From positions 43,798,868 to 43,862,867 of the forward strand of contig NC_084591.1 of assembly GCF_033807715.1 (NCBI RefSeq): a DNA stretch of 64,000 nt, given 5' to 3'. The first letter of the stretch is position 1. Every line of letters begins with the position of its first letter. A program made the position numbers and the translations under genes. A model generated the notes under the pieces. It did no database searches. It saw only the letters and a program-made list of their open reading frames with translations, and was not told the DNA's origin. The stretch is from Cololabis saira (lineage: Eukaryota; Chordata; Actinopteri; Beloniformes; Belonidae). This document shows positions 23,060 to 34,134 of this stretch, piece by piece.

Positions 23060-25270
23060 GAGAGGACTTTATTACTATTTTTATTATAATTTTTATATTA
23101 ATGTCACGAGACAGAGAAGGAGCTTGGAGACCACAAATAAGAAACCACCTACTTGTGTGGTGTCAAGGGTAATCCACCATGAATTGTACTTCAATTTGAT
23201 CAAAATCACGCTCTGGTCCAATTATTCTTTGATAATACGTATACGTTTTGTTCTTATAGGTTTCAGTTAAGTTGCATTTTTTTGTCTGTAATGTGTAATG
23301 TGGAGTTCTTTCACCTTTTCTTTTAACATATTCTGAATAATACACTTGAATTTGTTTTGTTACATATTGTTAAATTACCTTTTAAGATTTAGACAAATTA
23401 TTCTTCAGATTTAAACTGGAAAATGGAAATGGATCAATTTACCCCCAGATGCAGATCAACTTACCCCTAAACTGGGGCAAGTTGAGCCACAAGACAACTT
23501 TTCCTTGAGAAGTCATATTTTCATTGCCCGTTGTCATGGAGACGTTATTATCATTTCCATTTAAAATGTACAAAACAGTGAAGTTTATTTTGTCTCGCCG
23601 GCCAGCGAACTCTGATTGCTCAGCACGCCTAAAGTTCTGATCCTAAAATCCTGGATTATATAATTACATTAGTATGTTGTACTTCTACATTTTTCCTGTT
23701 TTTTGTTCCTCCTCATTTTAAAGGAACATTTGAGATGTTCCAGTCAAATATAACATCATGTGATCTAATTGTAACATCTATCTGCAAGTGTGAATGATCC
23801 TACAATATCTGATGATGGAAAGAGTGAAAACTGTTGGATTGTTGAATTGTTTCCTGATAAAGCAGAACTCTGTAATCTGTGTTTGTCTCTTATGTTACAG
23901 TTTTGATTTTGAAAAGCTCAATTTAAAGTTGCTTTTACAGTCAGATAGATAGTTGGTCTTGCAGGGATTAAAACCTGTATAAATATCAACTAATATATAA
24001 ATATAAAAACACACCAGCTCAGGAGAGCAGTATTATATATGTAGATGATATGGGTAAATTAAACAGTATGTATGGATATGAATTAAAAGAAAAAAGTATA
24101 TATGGTATTATAATAGTATATATAGTATAAGGTCATATATGAGGTGTACAACATTATTGACATCTCACCCAGAATGAAGCAGATCCAAGTCGTACAGTGA
24201 GATGTTTTTTATTCTGTTTTCCATTCATGTGTCCTCTGCCATTGTTGTAGGTTTTAAAAAAAATGATTATTGAAAATAACTGCAACAAAAAACAAACATA
24301 GTTATTAAAAATAAAAACATTAATGTACAGTATTCAGGGAGAAATGTCCAATTAAGATTATGACCAAAGCACAAAGGAGTTATAAATGAAGGTTTAATTT
24401 AGCCTCATGGATAGTGTTTGGCAGGGTATTATCTGTGGATCAGTGTGATGCAGGTGATACCCTCTGATTTTGAATTAAATTCTTAGATAAACTAGTTTCA
24501 ACATCTGGGAGCTAATTTGGGGTTAATGGTATTTGGCTGTGAATTATTCCTTGCTATTACAATGATCTCTTTTATTATTTATTTAATTATTATTTTATTG
24601 TATATTATACATTTATTATTTTATGTTTATTAATATCATTCAATGGCCATTCGCCTTTATTATCTCAGTGGCAAACATGCAATGCCCTTAGTCTTCCACT
24701 AGAGGGAAGCTCTTGATCAATTTTTGTTAAATTTGTTTCACTGGCCACCAGAGGGGCCCAGATCAATTCAAATGTAATGCTTTATTTCTCCACCAGAGGT
24801 TAAAGTTAAAAGTTAAAAAGTTAAAATAGAATGGAAAATCTCGACGAGAGGGAGGCAAAGCAAATTTCAATGCAGTAGTTTTATATCTGCAGTAGAGAAT
24901 CTAAGGTTTATCAGCTCAAGGTGAAACTGTGGGGAAATACATCCCAGGAGTCAGAGGAGGAATACGGGAGGCAGATTAGGTGGTTTTCTCAGGATGTTGT
25001 ATCCAGAGATTGGATGCAGGAGAGAAGTGGAAGAGAGCCGAGAGGCCGGACCAACTGGAGCTCCCAGCAAGGCAAGGCCAGGCAGGTTTACTGGTCAAGC
25101 CCATTTCAGTCAGTGAACGTTTGATGTAAAACATTAACATACAAGATTTGTAACCGACTGGGTTTGGGTTTGTTTTTTTTTTTGTTTTATTTACGTTATT
25201 TTTTTTCATTATTTATTTTTCTGTATTTTTTTCCTTTTTTAAATCATTCAGGATTCCCTCCATCATCTGT
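23060..25270. repeat. Downstream part of duplication unit A
   Basis: Nearly identical to about 34135-36360. Within it, 24000-25165 is a shared flank that reappears in full or part at 35037, 37228, 43800 (inverted), 48565 and 51797 (inverted). A 67-codon frame at 24921-25124 is broken by TAG in another copy. No protein-coding function is supported. Confidence 0.8.
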
Positions 25271-25276
25271 TGACCT

Positions 25277-25384
25277 TCAGCGTCTGCGACGGACAACTCT
25301 CCTGCGTCTGCGGGCGACGCGGGTCCTACGGACTCTCCGGCGCCTGCGGACGGGGCGAGAGCTCTGTCTGCGTCTGCGTGGCAT
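25277..25384 (-). CDS. Protamine, copy 1
   Basis: A 35-codon uninterrupted frame with ATG at 25384 and TGA at 25277. The protein starts MPRRRRQSSRPVRRRRR and ends RRRRRVVRRRR; 23 of 35 residues are arginine. It has no Lys and no Cys. This is the layout of teleost protamines: salmine starts with the same MPRRRR and SRPVRRRRR blocks, and the tuna, perch and mullet types share the 34-residue mature length and RRVVRRRR or similar end. Protamines replace histones and compact DNA in sperm nuclei. The gene is intronless, as in other fish. A TATA box lies 38 bp upstream of the ATG, and AATAAA about 60 bp past the stop (25212-25217). It faces TRIM gene 1 tail to tail. Codon use mixes CGC/AGA/AGG/CGT/CGG, which argues against a simple repeat artefact. 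Confidence 0.93.
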   Translation of the reverse strand: MPRRRRQSSRPVRRRRRVRRTRVARRRRRVVRRRR

Positions 25385-25422
25385 TGTCAAAAGATGTGAT
25401 GAGAACTAGTAAGAAGGAGTTC

Positions 25423-25430
25423 TATTTATA
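25423..25430 (-). promoter_or_regulatory. TATA box of protamine copy 1
   Basis: TATAAATA on the minus strand, 38 bp before the ATG. This would give a 5' leader of roughly 10-15 nt, as short as known for fish protamine mRNAs. Identical in all four copies. Confidence 0.8.
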
Positions 25431-25467
25431 AACTCTGTTACAAGCTTGTTGATGGAATGGAATGTTA

Positions 25468-25555
25468 ATGGAATTGATGACATCATATATTCTTTAATGG
25501 AATTAATGACATCATAACTTGATGACATATCTTCTTCAATGGAATTGATGTCCAT
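25468..25555 (-). promoter_or_regulatory. CRE-like repeat block, protamine copy 1 (short)
   Basis: Two TGATGTCA motifs (minus strand) and one degenerate third, embedded in ATTCCATT and GAAGAAGATAT spacers. This is the shortest version of the 45-bp minisatellite seen in the other copies. TGATGTCA is one base away from the CREB/CREM site TGACGTCA. Confidence 0.6.
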
Positions 25556-25649
25556 ATTATTCAGGGTTTTTTGGTTTAGTTTTTACTTCATAACAGTGAT
25601 GATGTCATAGAAAAAAAAGAAAGCAGACTTTCAATTACTTTAAATTACT

Positions 25650-26292
25650 GTACCAACCCAAGATTTTGAAGGAACAGGCTTGGAGTGTTTCCAGACGGGT
25701 GTAGTTTATTGAAGATTTGTGCATAGCACCAAAAACGTTGAACACCGTGAAAACTGTGACACAAAATGACACAGGTAAATTAGCCCACAACAGGCACACT
25801 CTATAAACAACAACTGCATATTAGCAGGCAATACAAATTACAGAATATATGAAATACTATACAAATCAATACAGTATACAAATGAATCGTACCTCGCTCC
25901 GCTGATCAAGGGTGCTAAGGGGAATCCTTGGAAAGCTGCCACCACTACTGTTGCAAAAAACTAGTTAGCCATGACTTTTGCTGGCTACACAAACAAAAAA
26001 AACAGTCTTCTTTTAAATTGAAAATTGCCGATAATTCTCTCTCAAAAACGGCACAAAAAGGCACACAATAACACTTTTAACCAATAATGAGTGGGGTTAA
26101 ACAAATGAAACACTCATTAACAGTGGAAAGAAGATGTTAAATATAAATTATTATAAGCTTTCTTTCTTGCTGCTATCTTCTTCGAGGTCTCATCTTTCTC
26201 TGAGCTTGACCTGAAGCGTGCACGAGGGAGTTACAAGGCACGGGAAATCTAAAGCGACAGTGCTCAATTAACACAACTCACGGCCACTTACA
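25650..26292 (-). repeat. BEL/Pao 3' LTR
   Basis: On the minus strand it starts TGTAAGTGGCCGTGAG directly after a purine tract (GAGTGGTGGGAG) and ends GGGTTGGTACA. It carries TTCAATAAAC near the end. The TG...CA ends are as expected. Flanking ATTAC at 25645-25649 may be one half of the target duplication. Confidence 0.7.
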
Positions 26293-26424
26293 CTCCCACC
26301 ACTCATGTTATACAGAATGAAAACATGGATCTTCCTGACTGAATGGGTATACATGAGTCTTATGCCTACGTGATTTGCAGGTAAGTACTTCATGCAAGAT
26401 TTAAGGTATAGACTACCAAACTTA

Positions 26425-26688
26425 TCATTCACTCTCAAGGAGGAGAACTAGTTTCTGAATGGGCCTTTCTAAGATCAAAGGTTTAGTTGAATGGTTTTGT
26501 TTTCCTAATGTCTTGTCTCCTACTAACACTCTAACACGACGCACAAGTCCATCACTCTCTTCTGTGGTTCCAACCACTCGACCAAGATGCCATTGGTTTC
26601 TTGGGGTGTCTTCCTTTATGATGACCAGGTCATCCACCTTAAGGTTGCGTTGAGTCGAGTGCCACTTCTGCCGTGTGGAGATGTTCAT
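26425..26688 (-). pseudogene. BEL/Pao integrase C-terminal tail
   Basis: Contains QKWHSTQRNLKVDDLVIIKE and HLGRVVGTTEESDGLVRRVR, the family's conserved domain after the integrase core. Separated from the core by a frame change at about 26687. Confidence 0.8.
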
Positions 26689-27140
26689 GAGATAATCTTG
26701 AGTGTGGCGTTCAGGACGTTACGAACAGTACGGATCTGGCGCTCCCAGACGCCACCAGCGTGACTTGCGGAGGGAGCGTTGAAGACAAACTCGCATTGCT
26801 TTTCTGCGAAGAAGCTCTCGAGTGTCTCAGCATCATGTTGTTTCAGTGCTTTCTTGAACTCATTACTGGCTCCCACGAAATTGGTTCCTTGATCGCAATG
26901 GAGTTGGTGAACGGCTCCACGGAGGCTGATGAAGCATCTTAGGGCGTTAATAAAAGCATCCGTTGACAAATCCTCAAGCATCTCGAGGTGCACAGCTCGA
27001 GAGGAGAGGCAGGTGAAGATTAAGCCATATCGCTTTTGCTCTTTACGGGCTTTCTTGGTGATGAATGGGCCGAAGCAATCATTTCCGCAGTAGGTGAAGG
27101 GAGCAGAGGCTTCTGTGCGCTCTTTCGGAAGCTCAGCCAT
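26685..27140 (-). pseudogene. BEL/Pao integrase core
   Basis: A retroviral-type integrase fold. The first acidic site lies in the GNDCFGPF block, the second Asp in HCDQGTNFVGA and the Glu in GGVWERQIRTVRN, so all three DDE positions remain. It would insert element cDNA, but it is not in frame with the flanking domains. Confidence 0.82.
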
Positions 27141-27161
27141 GCGCTGTTCTTCTGATGGCCG

Positions 27162-28121
27162 TCAAAGTCTTCTGCATCTCACACAGCCGTGAATCAACTT
27201 AGCAACTGATTTGCTTCCACCAAGGACCCAAAACCCATTGGCTCGAAGTTCTGTTACAGTTTGACTTTGACCTTGGTGACAGATCTTGTCATGGTAATGA
27301 GTCAGGATCAACTTGGTGATGTGTCCTTCTTTGGGTAGAATCACGGGGTGCTTGACTTGTAGACATAGGGACGACTGTTTCAGTCTTCCGCCGACACGAA
27401 GTATTCCCTCCTCTAGGATGGGATCCAGGCGAAACAGAGTACTGGAGTTTGGAAGACTTTCTCCCTTCTGAAGTGTCTTCATTTCTTGGGAGAACGCTTC
27501 TTCTTGTACAAGCTGGATCACTACTACATCTGCTGTCTCACGTTCTTCCAGAGTCACACTGGGACATTTTTGCTTGGACTTCAGTCTCTTCATTTTCGCG
27601 ACGACATTCAGGAGTCTTGACCAAGAGGAGAATCGACTCAGGTTGGTAAGTATGTTTGGTTGGGGAGGTTCAACTTTGGTTGCAAACGCCTGCATTGACT
27701 TGACTTCAGGATCGCCGACGAGCAATTCTGGTTGGAGGTCAGATGCTGCATGTATTTCCGATTTCCACAGGAATTCAGGTCCCGTTAACCAGTTCGTTGA
27801 GGAGATTTCTGTTGCGAGGAGGCCTCTTGAGGCGTGGTCAGCTGGGTTTTTGGTTGTGTCTATGTAGTGCCATTGGCTGGGGCTTGTGTATTCTCTGATC
27901 ATTTGGACACGATTGGCAACAAAGACATGAAACCTTCTTGCTTCATTACTGATGTAAGCTAGGACCACTTGGGAGTCAGTCCAGAAAAACTCTCCATCAA
28001 TCTTCATCTCAAGGTCGTTTCTTAGCATGACACTTGATCTCGCAGCGACCACCGCTGCTGAGAGTTCGAGTCTTGGAATGCTGGTAAGTTTCGTGGGTGC
28101 AACTCTGGCTTTTGCAATCAC
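27162..28121 (-). pseudogene. BEL/Pao RNase H and integrase zinc-binding region
   Basis: 319 codons open. The RNase H-like part has WTDSQVVLAYI, FVANRVQMIRE and NPADHASRG. The C-terminal part has HYHDKICHQGQSQT and GCVRCRRL, an HHCC-type zinc-binding domain. Typical order for a BEL/Pao Pol. Confidence 0.85.
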
Positions 28122-28226
28122 GAGACTGCAGTAGACTTTGCCATCTTCGTTCTTGCTTCTCAGATATGAACAGGAGCCATAGCCCGAAAAGTGATGGAGT
28201 TCCCTTCTAACAGTTTTACCAAAGTC

Positions 28227-28505
28227 TCATGGTTGGTAACATCTTGGTATGGAAACTTCCTTCAGCATTTGGAGACCCTCTTCCCATTTCTCCCACCGTG
28301 GGCTTAAGTCTTCAGGAAGTGGGTCATCCCATGCGATGCCTCTGCGACAGAGCTCCTGAAGTATGCATTTTCCAGTTAGGATGAATGGTGCCACAAATCC
28401 AACTGGATCGTACAGGGAAGCGATGACTGATAGGATCCCGCGGCGCGTGGAGGATTTCATCTGTAGGTTCACATCAAAGTTGAAATTGTCATTTTCGAGT
28501 GTCAA
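28227..28505 (-). pseudogene. BEL/Pao reverse-transcriptase C-terminal region
   Basis: KSSTRRGILSVIASLYDPVG and GWDDPLP-like AWDDPLPEDL are conserved between the reverse transcriptase and RNase H in this superfamily. Truncated upstream at about 28505 by the DIRS-like sequence. Confidence 0.82.
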
Positions 28506-29504
28506 GCTGTACTGAGCCCGTCAGGGCTACCATCTTGAACGCCCGTGCGCCTTCCACCCGCCTCCAGTATGAGTGCAAGTGGAGGAGATTCTCTGCCAGG
28601 TGTGCAGACAGGGCAGAGGACCCTGTGCTTTGCCCTGTGGCCACGATCCTGGAGTTCCTTCAGTCCCTCCTGGATGGTGGCCGTGCTCAGTCCACCTTAA
28701 GGGTGTACGTGGCGGCCATTTCATCACGACATGCCCTGGTTGAGAATGCCACCGGCTGGTTTCTCTCTTTCTCAGGGGGGCTCTGAGGGTGCGCCCCCCG
28801 AGGACCCCAAGGGTCCCAGTGTGGGACCTGTCCATGGTGCTAGGTGCCCTTCTTCTCCACCTTTTGAGCCCTCGGCCCAGGTGGACCTGAAGTGGCTTTC
28901 TATGAAGACAGCTTTCCTCCTCGCTATGACATCGGCAAAGCGAGTCGGTGAGTTACATGGTCTGTCAGTCAGCGGGTCCTGCCTGAGGTGGAACCCAGAT
29001 GGCTCAGGGGCTACGTTGTGGCCGAACGTGGCGTTCCTGCCCAAGGTCCTGCCACACACTCATACTAATCGGCCTATCCAGCTGGCCCTGTTCAACCCCC
29101 AGCCTGCGGAAAGTGGGCCGAGCCCTTTGTGCCCCGTACGGGCCCTCGCTGCTTATGTTGATGCTACCGTGCCTGTGCGACGGTCGGAGCAACTTTTTAT
29201 CTGCCATGGTGGCCCTAACAGAGGTCGTGCTGTTTCTAGACAGCGCCTGTCCCACTGGGTGGTGGACACCGTCAAGCACGCCTACAGGGCCAGTGGCTGC
29301 CCCTTGCCAATGGGAGTGAGGTGCCACTCGACCGGAAGCGTCTCAGCTTCTTTGGCTGCCCTGAAGGGGGTGCCTCTGGACATCTGCACCGCGGCTTCGT
29401 GGACGTCGCCGGACACGTTCTCCAGATTCTACAGAATCAACGTCGCCACTCCCCAACCGTTGGGCGTGGTTCTGCTCCCAGGTCCTTCTGCTCCTGGTCA
29501 GTGA
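28499..29504 (+). pseudogene. Tyrosine recombinase of DIRS-like element
   Basis: Two overlapping frames (28499-28786 and 28731-29504) encode an N-terminal SAM-like part (STRLQYECKWRRF, STLRVYVAAIS) and a catalytic part. AFLLAMTSAKRVGEL holds the first catalytic Arg. RCHSTGSVSAS holds the His, but Gly stands where the second catalytic Arg (HSTRS in relatives) is expected. FSRFYRINV holds the Tyr. Frame break plus the Arg-to-Gly change make it inactive. In active elements this enzyme inserts circular cDNA without an integrase. Confidence 0.78.
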
Positions 29505-29871
29505 GGTAGGTGACCGGGATTCTTCATGACGTTGTTGGTATTTGTCATCCAGTGCTTACAGCACCGCCTGGCGGTCAGTAGGGACGAAATAGAACGAAAG
29601 TTACGACTGTAATTACGGTTCTATGAGTCCCGGATGACCGCCAGGCCTGCCGGTCACTCAGAATCCTCGTGCTCTCGCGAGAAGATTCTAGGAACCGATC
29701 CCTTGCCGACGCCAGAAGTTATACCCTTCCGGGGGTCATGCAGGGGTCAGGGGTGACGTGACATTGTTGTTATTTGTACTCGACATGCGCATGCGCGAGT
29801 GCTTACAGCACCGCCTGGCGGTCAGTAGGGGACTCATAGAGCCGTAGTTACAGTCGTAATTTTCGTTTTAG
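28499..29871 (+). mobile_element. DIRS-like tyrosine-recombinase retrotransposon, 3' fragment
   Basis: The recombinase frames are followed by the unusual ends of DIRS-type elements. A 32-bp direct repeat (GTGCTTACAGCACCGCCTGG ...) occurs at 29552 and 29799. The stretch around 29583-29630 (GAAAGTTACGACTGTAATTA) is the inverted complement of about 29828-29870. No reverse transcriptase remains. Confidence 0.75.
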
Positions 29872-29879
29872 ACATAGAG

Positions 29880-30262
29880 CACAAATCTTTTTGTTGACAT
29901 TACTACCTGGACGCTGCCCAAATACAGTTTATAGTCAGAGATGGTTCAAGAATCCTAAATCTGTAGACCCGACCCAGCTACTGGATGATGTTTACTTCCT
30001 GCTGACACTTTTGCATTACTAAAATACAACCAGAAAGCTTCCTGATTAGATCCTAAAAACAGCCATGAAGAGTTGAAATTCCAGCACAAACAGACATGTC
30101 GTCGAACAGCTGAAGGTGAAGATTTTAATGTTTATCTACAAAAAGATGAACTAATGTGAGTTAGTAAAGAGTTTTCAGGAGGATGAAGATGGCAACGACC
30201 GATGACATCAGGTAAAACAGGCATAATGAAAGTCATGTGACAGTAATCAGGTGGAAAGATCA
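29880..30262. other. No gene seen
   Basis: Unique-looking, AT-rich sequence between the DIRS-like fragment and the TIR element. Nothing recognised. Confidence 0.3.
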
Positions 30263-31556
30263 GGGGCCTCATCTATAAAGCTTGCTTGCGCAGAAAAAGC
30301 GCCTGAAAGTTGCGGAAGCCGCCTTCTACGCAAATCCTCGGATCTAAAAAGAAAAAACTAACCGAAAAATCTGCGTATCTTTACGGCAACTAGGACCCTC
30401 CCGTAAGAATTTACTTAAGACACGGGGAACTGGCGAGGCAGGCTGTGAGGTGGTGAAATGAAGCCAGATTCATGTCATACTCTTAATAATGTCATCACAT
30501 ATCACAACATATGTCAGGCTTAAAATAATAAAATAATAAAATAAAGTAATATAGCGCTGATCGTGTCCGTCTGTGTGTGAAGCTTGGCTGTCAGTCAGGA
30601 CTCTGCTGCTGCTGCTGCAGCCTCTTCTTCACCCACCGCTTTAGGACAGAACAAATGAGGGGCTGCGTTTATGGAGCCCCACGGAGCCCCTCATTTCTTC
30701 CCTAAAGGGACACAGATTTTTTTTCATATATATGAGTTTTACGCGCGCGTGAAACCTTTACGTGCTGCTTGTATATGGTGCCTAAATTAGGGTCCCGCGT
30801 TAAAACGACGCAGAGCCTACGGCGTAGGGTACGCGGCGGCGCGCACCTACGGCGTAGGCTCTGCGTCGGTGACGCAGAACCATAAACCCGCCCTGAGCAG
30901 CTCTGAGGGGAGACGGGAGAGGAGGAGGGGTAACGGGGGGTGAAGCGGGGCTGCGGGGCCGTTTTCGTATCGCTTTCATACAGTGTCTTGATAATTTGCA
31001 ATTTAAGGCTGATCCTACCATTAGTTTTTAAACTGTAAAAAGTAAGGGGAAAAAAAAACATGGTTTTGAAAAGACGGGGGGACGTGTGTCCCCCCTGTTG
31101 CGCCGGGGAACTCACGGCGTTTAGCGCAGCAACGGCCTGCTGCCACTCACTCGCTTTATTTTATTGTATACTATTTATATACTTATTCTAACTTTTACTG
31201 TGACCACCAAATAATGTGGTTTTCCTGTCCTCCACATCATCTACAGCATCTAGGTCTCCGTGAAAGTCAGTGTCACGGTGGCTGCTACTTCTCATTCATT
31301 CTGACGCCAAACCATGGATCTGCGCCAAACAGGCTGCAGAAAGCCACTGCGCATGCTCAGCAGGCTCATCCATATGCATTTCTGGGCGTGTAAAGGGGCG
31401 GATTCAGCTACGCAACCTTCCAGCTGGACTGCGTGGAAGTCTGCGTGCACATGGTTTTATTGATCCGGATTTTTTTTTGCGCACGGCATTTTCGGCTTTT
31501 GAGCGTACGTGCACTTTTAGTATGAATCCTACGCAGTCCATTTTAAATGAGGCCCC
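30263..31556. mobile_element. GGGGCCTCAT-ended TIR element
   Basis: Starts GGGGCCTCATCTATAAA and ends TTTAAATGAGGCCCC. A CAG on both sides could be a 3-bp target duplication, which would suit a PIF/Harbinger-like element. No transposase is recognisable. It contains a palindromic insert at 30803-30890 (CGCAGAGCCTACGGCGTAGG and its complement), a fold-back repeat also found in part at about 61077-61163. Confidence 0.65.
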
Positions 31557-31659
31557 AGAACTGTAGGAGGAGCAGCAGAACTGGAAATACAGGAAAACTT
31601 CAAGTCACATGGTTGAGTGAATCAGAAGGTTTGTCAGAGCGACAGAAGAGCTGCAGCAG

Positions 31660-31747
31660 AGACTAAACCTGTCTGATTCTGGGTTTCTGAGTAAATTCAA
31701 ACTTCAGAGTTTGTTCTCAACAACTCAGCAAAGTCTCTGAAACACTG
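31660..31747 (+). other. Non-coding first exon of TRIM gene 2 (3' edge)
   Basis: Ends CTCTGAAACACTG followed by GTGAGT (donor at 31748), the same junction as TRIM gene 1. Sequence further upstream differs between the two genes. Confidence 0.5.
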
Positions 31748-32097
31748 GTGAGTACAGAAGAAAACATTTACTGTGTTTCTGTCAGCGGGACGACAAAACT
31801 TCAACTCTGTTTACTAAATGTTATTCTGGAAAACTCAAACTGACTCTGGTCAAAGAACAGGAACGTTTAGAGGAAAATGATTCACATGGAAAAGTTAATT
31901 ATTGTGGAGTCGTGACATTAATAATCTAAACTTGTGTTGAGGAAACGTTCCTTCTTTTACTGTCAGACTGGTGTTGTCTCTGAGGATTCATGACATTCTT
32001 TGTTCTGTTTCCTTCTCTCTTGTTGTTTTTCTCTTCTTCATTTTATTATTGCAGCTTTGATGTTTCACACTTTCACTTTTGTTTCCAGAGAACCAAC

Positions 32098-33741
32098 ATG
32101 TCTGCTGGCAGCAACCTGAGATCTGCAGATCAGTTCCTGTGCTCCATCTGTCTGGACGTGTTCACTGATCCAGTCACCACACCATGTGGACACAACTTCT
32201 GTAAAACCTGCATCACTCATCACTGGGATGGTAATGTTCCCTACAAGTGTCCCATATGTCAGGAGACCTTCTACACCAGACCTCAGCTGAAAGTCAACAC
32301 CTTCATCAGAGAGATGGTTTCTGAGTTCAGACGTGAAGCTGAACAGAAATCCAGCAGCAGCAGCTCAGAGCAACAAGCTGCAGAACCAGGAGAAGTTCCC
32401 TGTGACGTCTGCACTGGAACCAGACTGAAGGCCCTGAAGTCCTGCTTGGTGTGTCTGGCCTCCTACTGCGAGACTCACCTGGAGCCTCATCTGACAGCTG
32501 CACGTCTGAAAAGACATCAGCTGGTGGAGCCTGTGGAGAACCTGGAGGACAGGATTTGTACGAACCACGATAAACCTCTGGAGCTGTTCTGTAAGACCGA
32601 CCAGACATGTGTCTGCATGCTCTGCCCTGTTTTAGACCACAAGAATCATGAGTTTGTTCCTCTGAGAAAAGAATATGAAGGAAAGAAGGCAGAGCTGCAG
32701 AAGACAGACGCTGAGATTCAGCAGATGATCCAGAAGAGACGACTGAAGATTCAGGAGATCAAAGAGTCTCTGAAGATCAGTGACGATGCTGCAGACAGAG
32801 AGAAAGCAGCAGGTGTTCAGGTCTTCACTGATCTGAAGGAGTCTGTTGAGAGAAGTCTGAAGGAGTTCATGAAGGAGATGGAAGACAAACAGAAAACTGC
32901 AGAGAAACAGGCTGAAGACTTCATCAAAGATCTGGAACAGGAAATCTGTGAGCTGAAGAAGAGGAGCTCTGAGGTGGAGCAGCTCTCACGCTCTGAAGAT
33001 CAGCTCCACCTCCTCCAAAGATTCTCATCCCTGAAAGATGCTCCACCCACCAAGAACTGGACAGAGGTCAGAGTCCATCCACCTTCATATGAGGGGACTG
33101 TGGTGAGAGCTGTGGACCAGCTGGAGAAGAACCTCAGAGAGAAGATGAAGAAGCTGTTTGAAGTTGAGCTGAGGAGGATCCAGCAGTTTGAAGCTGATGT
33201 GACTCTTGATCCTGATACAGCACATCCTGTACTCATCCTGTCTGATGATGGAAAACAAGTCTATCATGGAGATGTGGAGAAGAATCTTCCAGATGATCCA
33301 GAGAGATTCTCTAAATATGTTATTGTTTTAGGAAAACAGAGTTTCTCTTCAGGCAGATTTTACTTTGAGGTTCGGGTTAAAGGAAAGACTCGCTGGGCTG
33401 TAGGAGTGGCCAGAGAGTCGATCAACAGGAAGGAAAACACCCCACTGAGACCTCAGAATGGTTACTGGACTGTTTGGCTGAGAAAAACAAATGAGTACGA
33501 AGCTCTTGCAGGTCCTCCAGTCCTTCTCCATCCCAGTTCTCCTCCTGAGAAGGTGGGGGTGTTTGTGGATTATGAGGAGGGTCTGGTCTCCTTTCATGAT
33601 GTAGATGCTGCAGCACTTCTCTACTCCTTTACTGGCTGCTCCTTCAGGGAGAAACTCCACCCGTACTTCTGTCCTTGTCTCAATGATGGAGGTAAAAACT
33701 CTGCTCCTCTGATCATCTGTCCTGTCAATCAAACTGTCTGA
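32098..33741 (+). CDS. Bloodthirsty-type TRIM E3 ubiquitin ligase, copy 2
   Basis: 547 residues in a single coding exon, with the same acceptor and AACATG start context as copy 1 and the same domain order: RING (CSIC, CGHNFC, CPIC), CxxC B-box 1-like region, B-box 2 (CTNHDKPLELFC), coiled coil, PRY-SPRY. It differs from copy 1 by two one-codon losses (SSRLKK to ARLKR; LLAEVEL to LFEVEL) and scattered substitutions. The changes cluster in the B30.2 target-binding surface (for example WTLGVTRESV versus WAVGVARESI, and the loop after the PRY motif). That is the part that usually diversifies under selection in TRIM duplicates. Intact. Followed by a long GT array and, convergently, protamine copy 2. 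Confidence 0.93.
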   Translation: MSAGSNLRSADQFLCSICLDVFTDPVTTPCGHNFCKTCITHHWDGNVPYKCPICQETFYTRPQLKVNTFIREMVSEFRREAEQKSSSSSSEQQAAEPGEVPCDVCTGTRLKALKSCLVCLASYCETHLEPHLTAARLKRHQLVEPVENLEDRICTNHDKPLELFCKTDQTCVCMLCPVLDHKNHEFVPLRKEYEGKKAELQKTDAEIQQMIQKRRLKIQEIKESLKISDDAADREKAAGVQVFTDLKESVERSLKEFMKEMEDKQKTAEKQAEDFIKDLEQEICELKKRSSEVEQLSRSEDQLHLLQRFSSLKDAPPTKNWTEVRVHPPSYEGTVVRAVDQLEKNLREKMKKLFEVELRRIQQFEADVTLDPDTAHPVLILSDDGKQVYHGDVEKNLPDDPERFSKYVIVLGKQSFSSGRFYFEVRVKGKTRWAVGVARESINRKENTPLRPQNGYWTVWLRKTNEYEALAGPPVLLHPSSPPEKVGVFVDYEEGLVSFHDVDAAALLYSFTGCSFREKLHPYFCPCLNDGGKNSAPLIICPVNQTV

Positions 33742-33779
33742 TCTTTAATGTAATGAATCTTAGTCAACTCTGAATGTTC

Positions 33780-33923
<144 letters not shown>

Positions 33924-34134
33924 AGGCCTTATTATGGACATACAGAGGTTTTTTAGAAAAAAAGATCCAGGTTCAGGTAGGAGTGTATGATCACATGATG
34001 TGACTTAATTTCTCATTGCAAACAAATATTCAATTAGAATGATGTAATTTGGATCAATTTATATCATTTATTGGATATAAATGATTCAATATTTTATATA
34101 GATTATTATATTAATATTACTATTTAATAGAGCA

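Larger units (their letters stand above)
25650..28505 (-). mobile_element. BEL/Pao retrotransposon, 3' part
   Basis: Minus-strand order from 28505 down: reverse-transcriptase tail region (TRRGILSVIASLYDPVGFVAP), RNase H and linker (SIPRLELSAAVVAAR, FFWTDSQVVLAYI), and an integrase zinc-binding region (HYHDKICHQGQSQT, CVRCRRL). These are followed by the integrase core (NDCFGPFI, CDQGTNFVGA, HAGGVWERQIR), a C-terminal tail ending at 26425, and an LTR. The pieces sit in several frames, so the polyprotein is broken. The 5' half (gag, protease, most of the reverse transcriptase) is missing where the DIRS-like element begins. Its LTR end falls exactly where duplication unit A stops matching unit B. 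Confidence 0.85.

Noticed and set aside
24921..25124. 67-codon frame shared with 49535-49738
   Set aside because: The copies at about 36010 and 38200 have TAG at codon 4, and the frame has no recognised domain. Conservation is explained by recent duplication.
28731..29509. Overlapping long frames on both strands at 28.5-29.5 kb
   Set aside because: Only the plus-strand frame carries tyrosine recombinase motifs; the others are shadows of GC-rich sequence.
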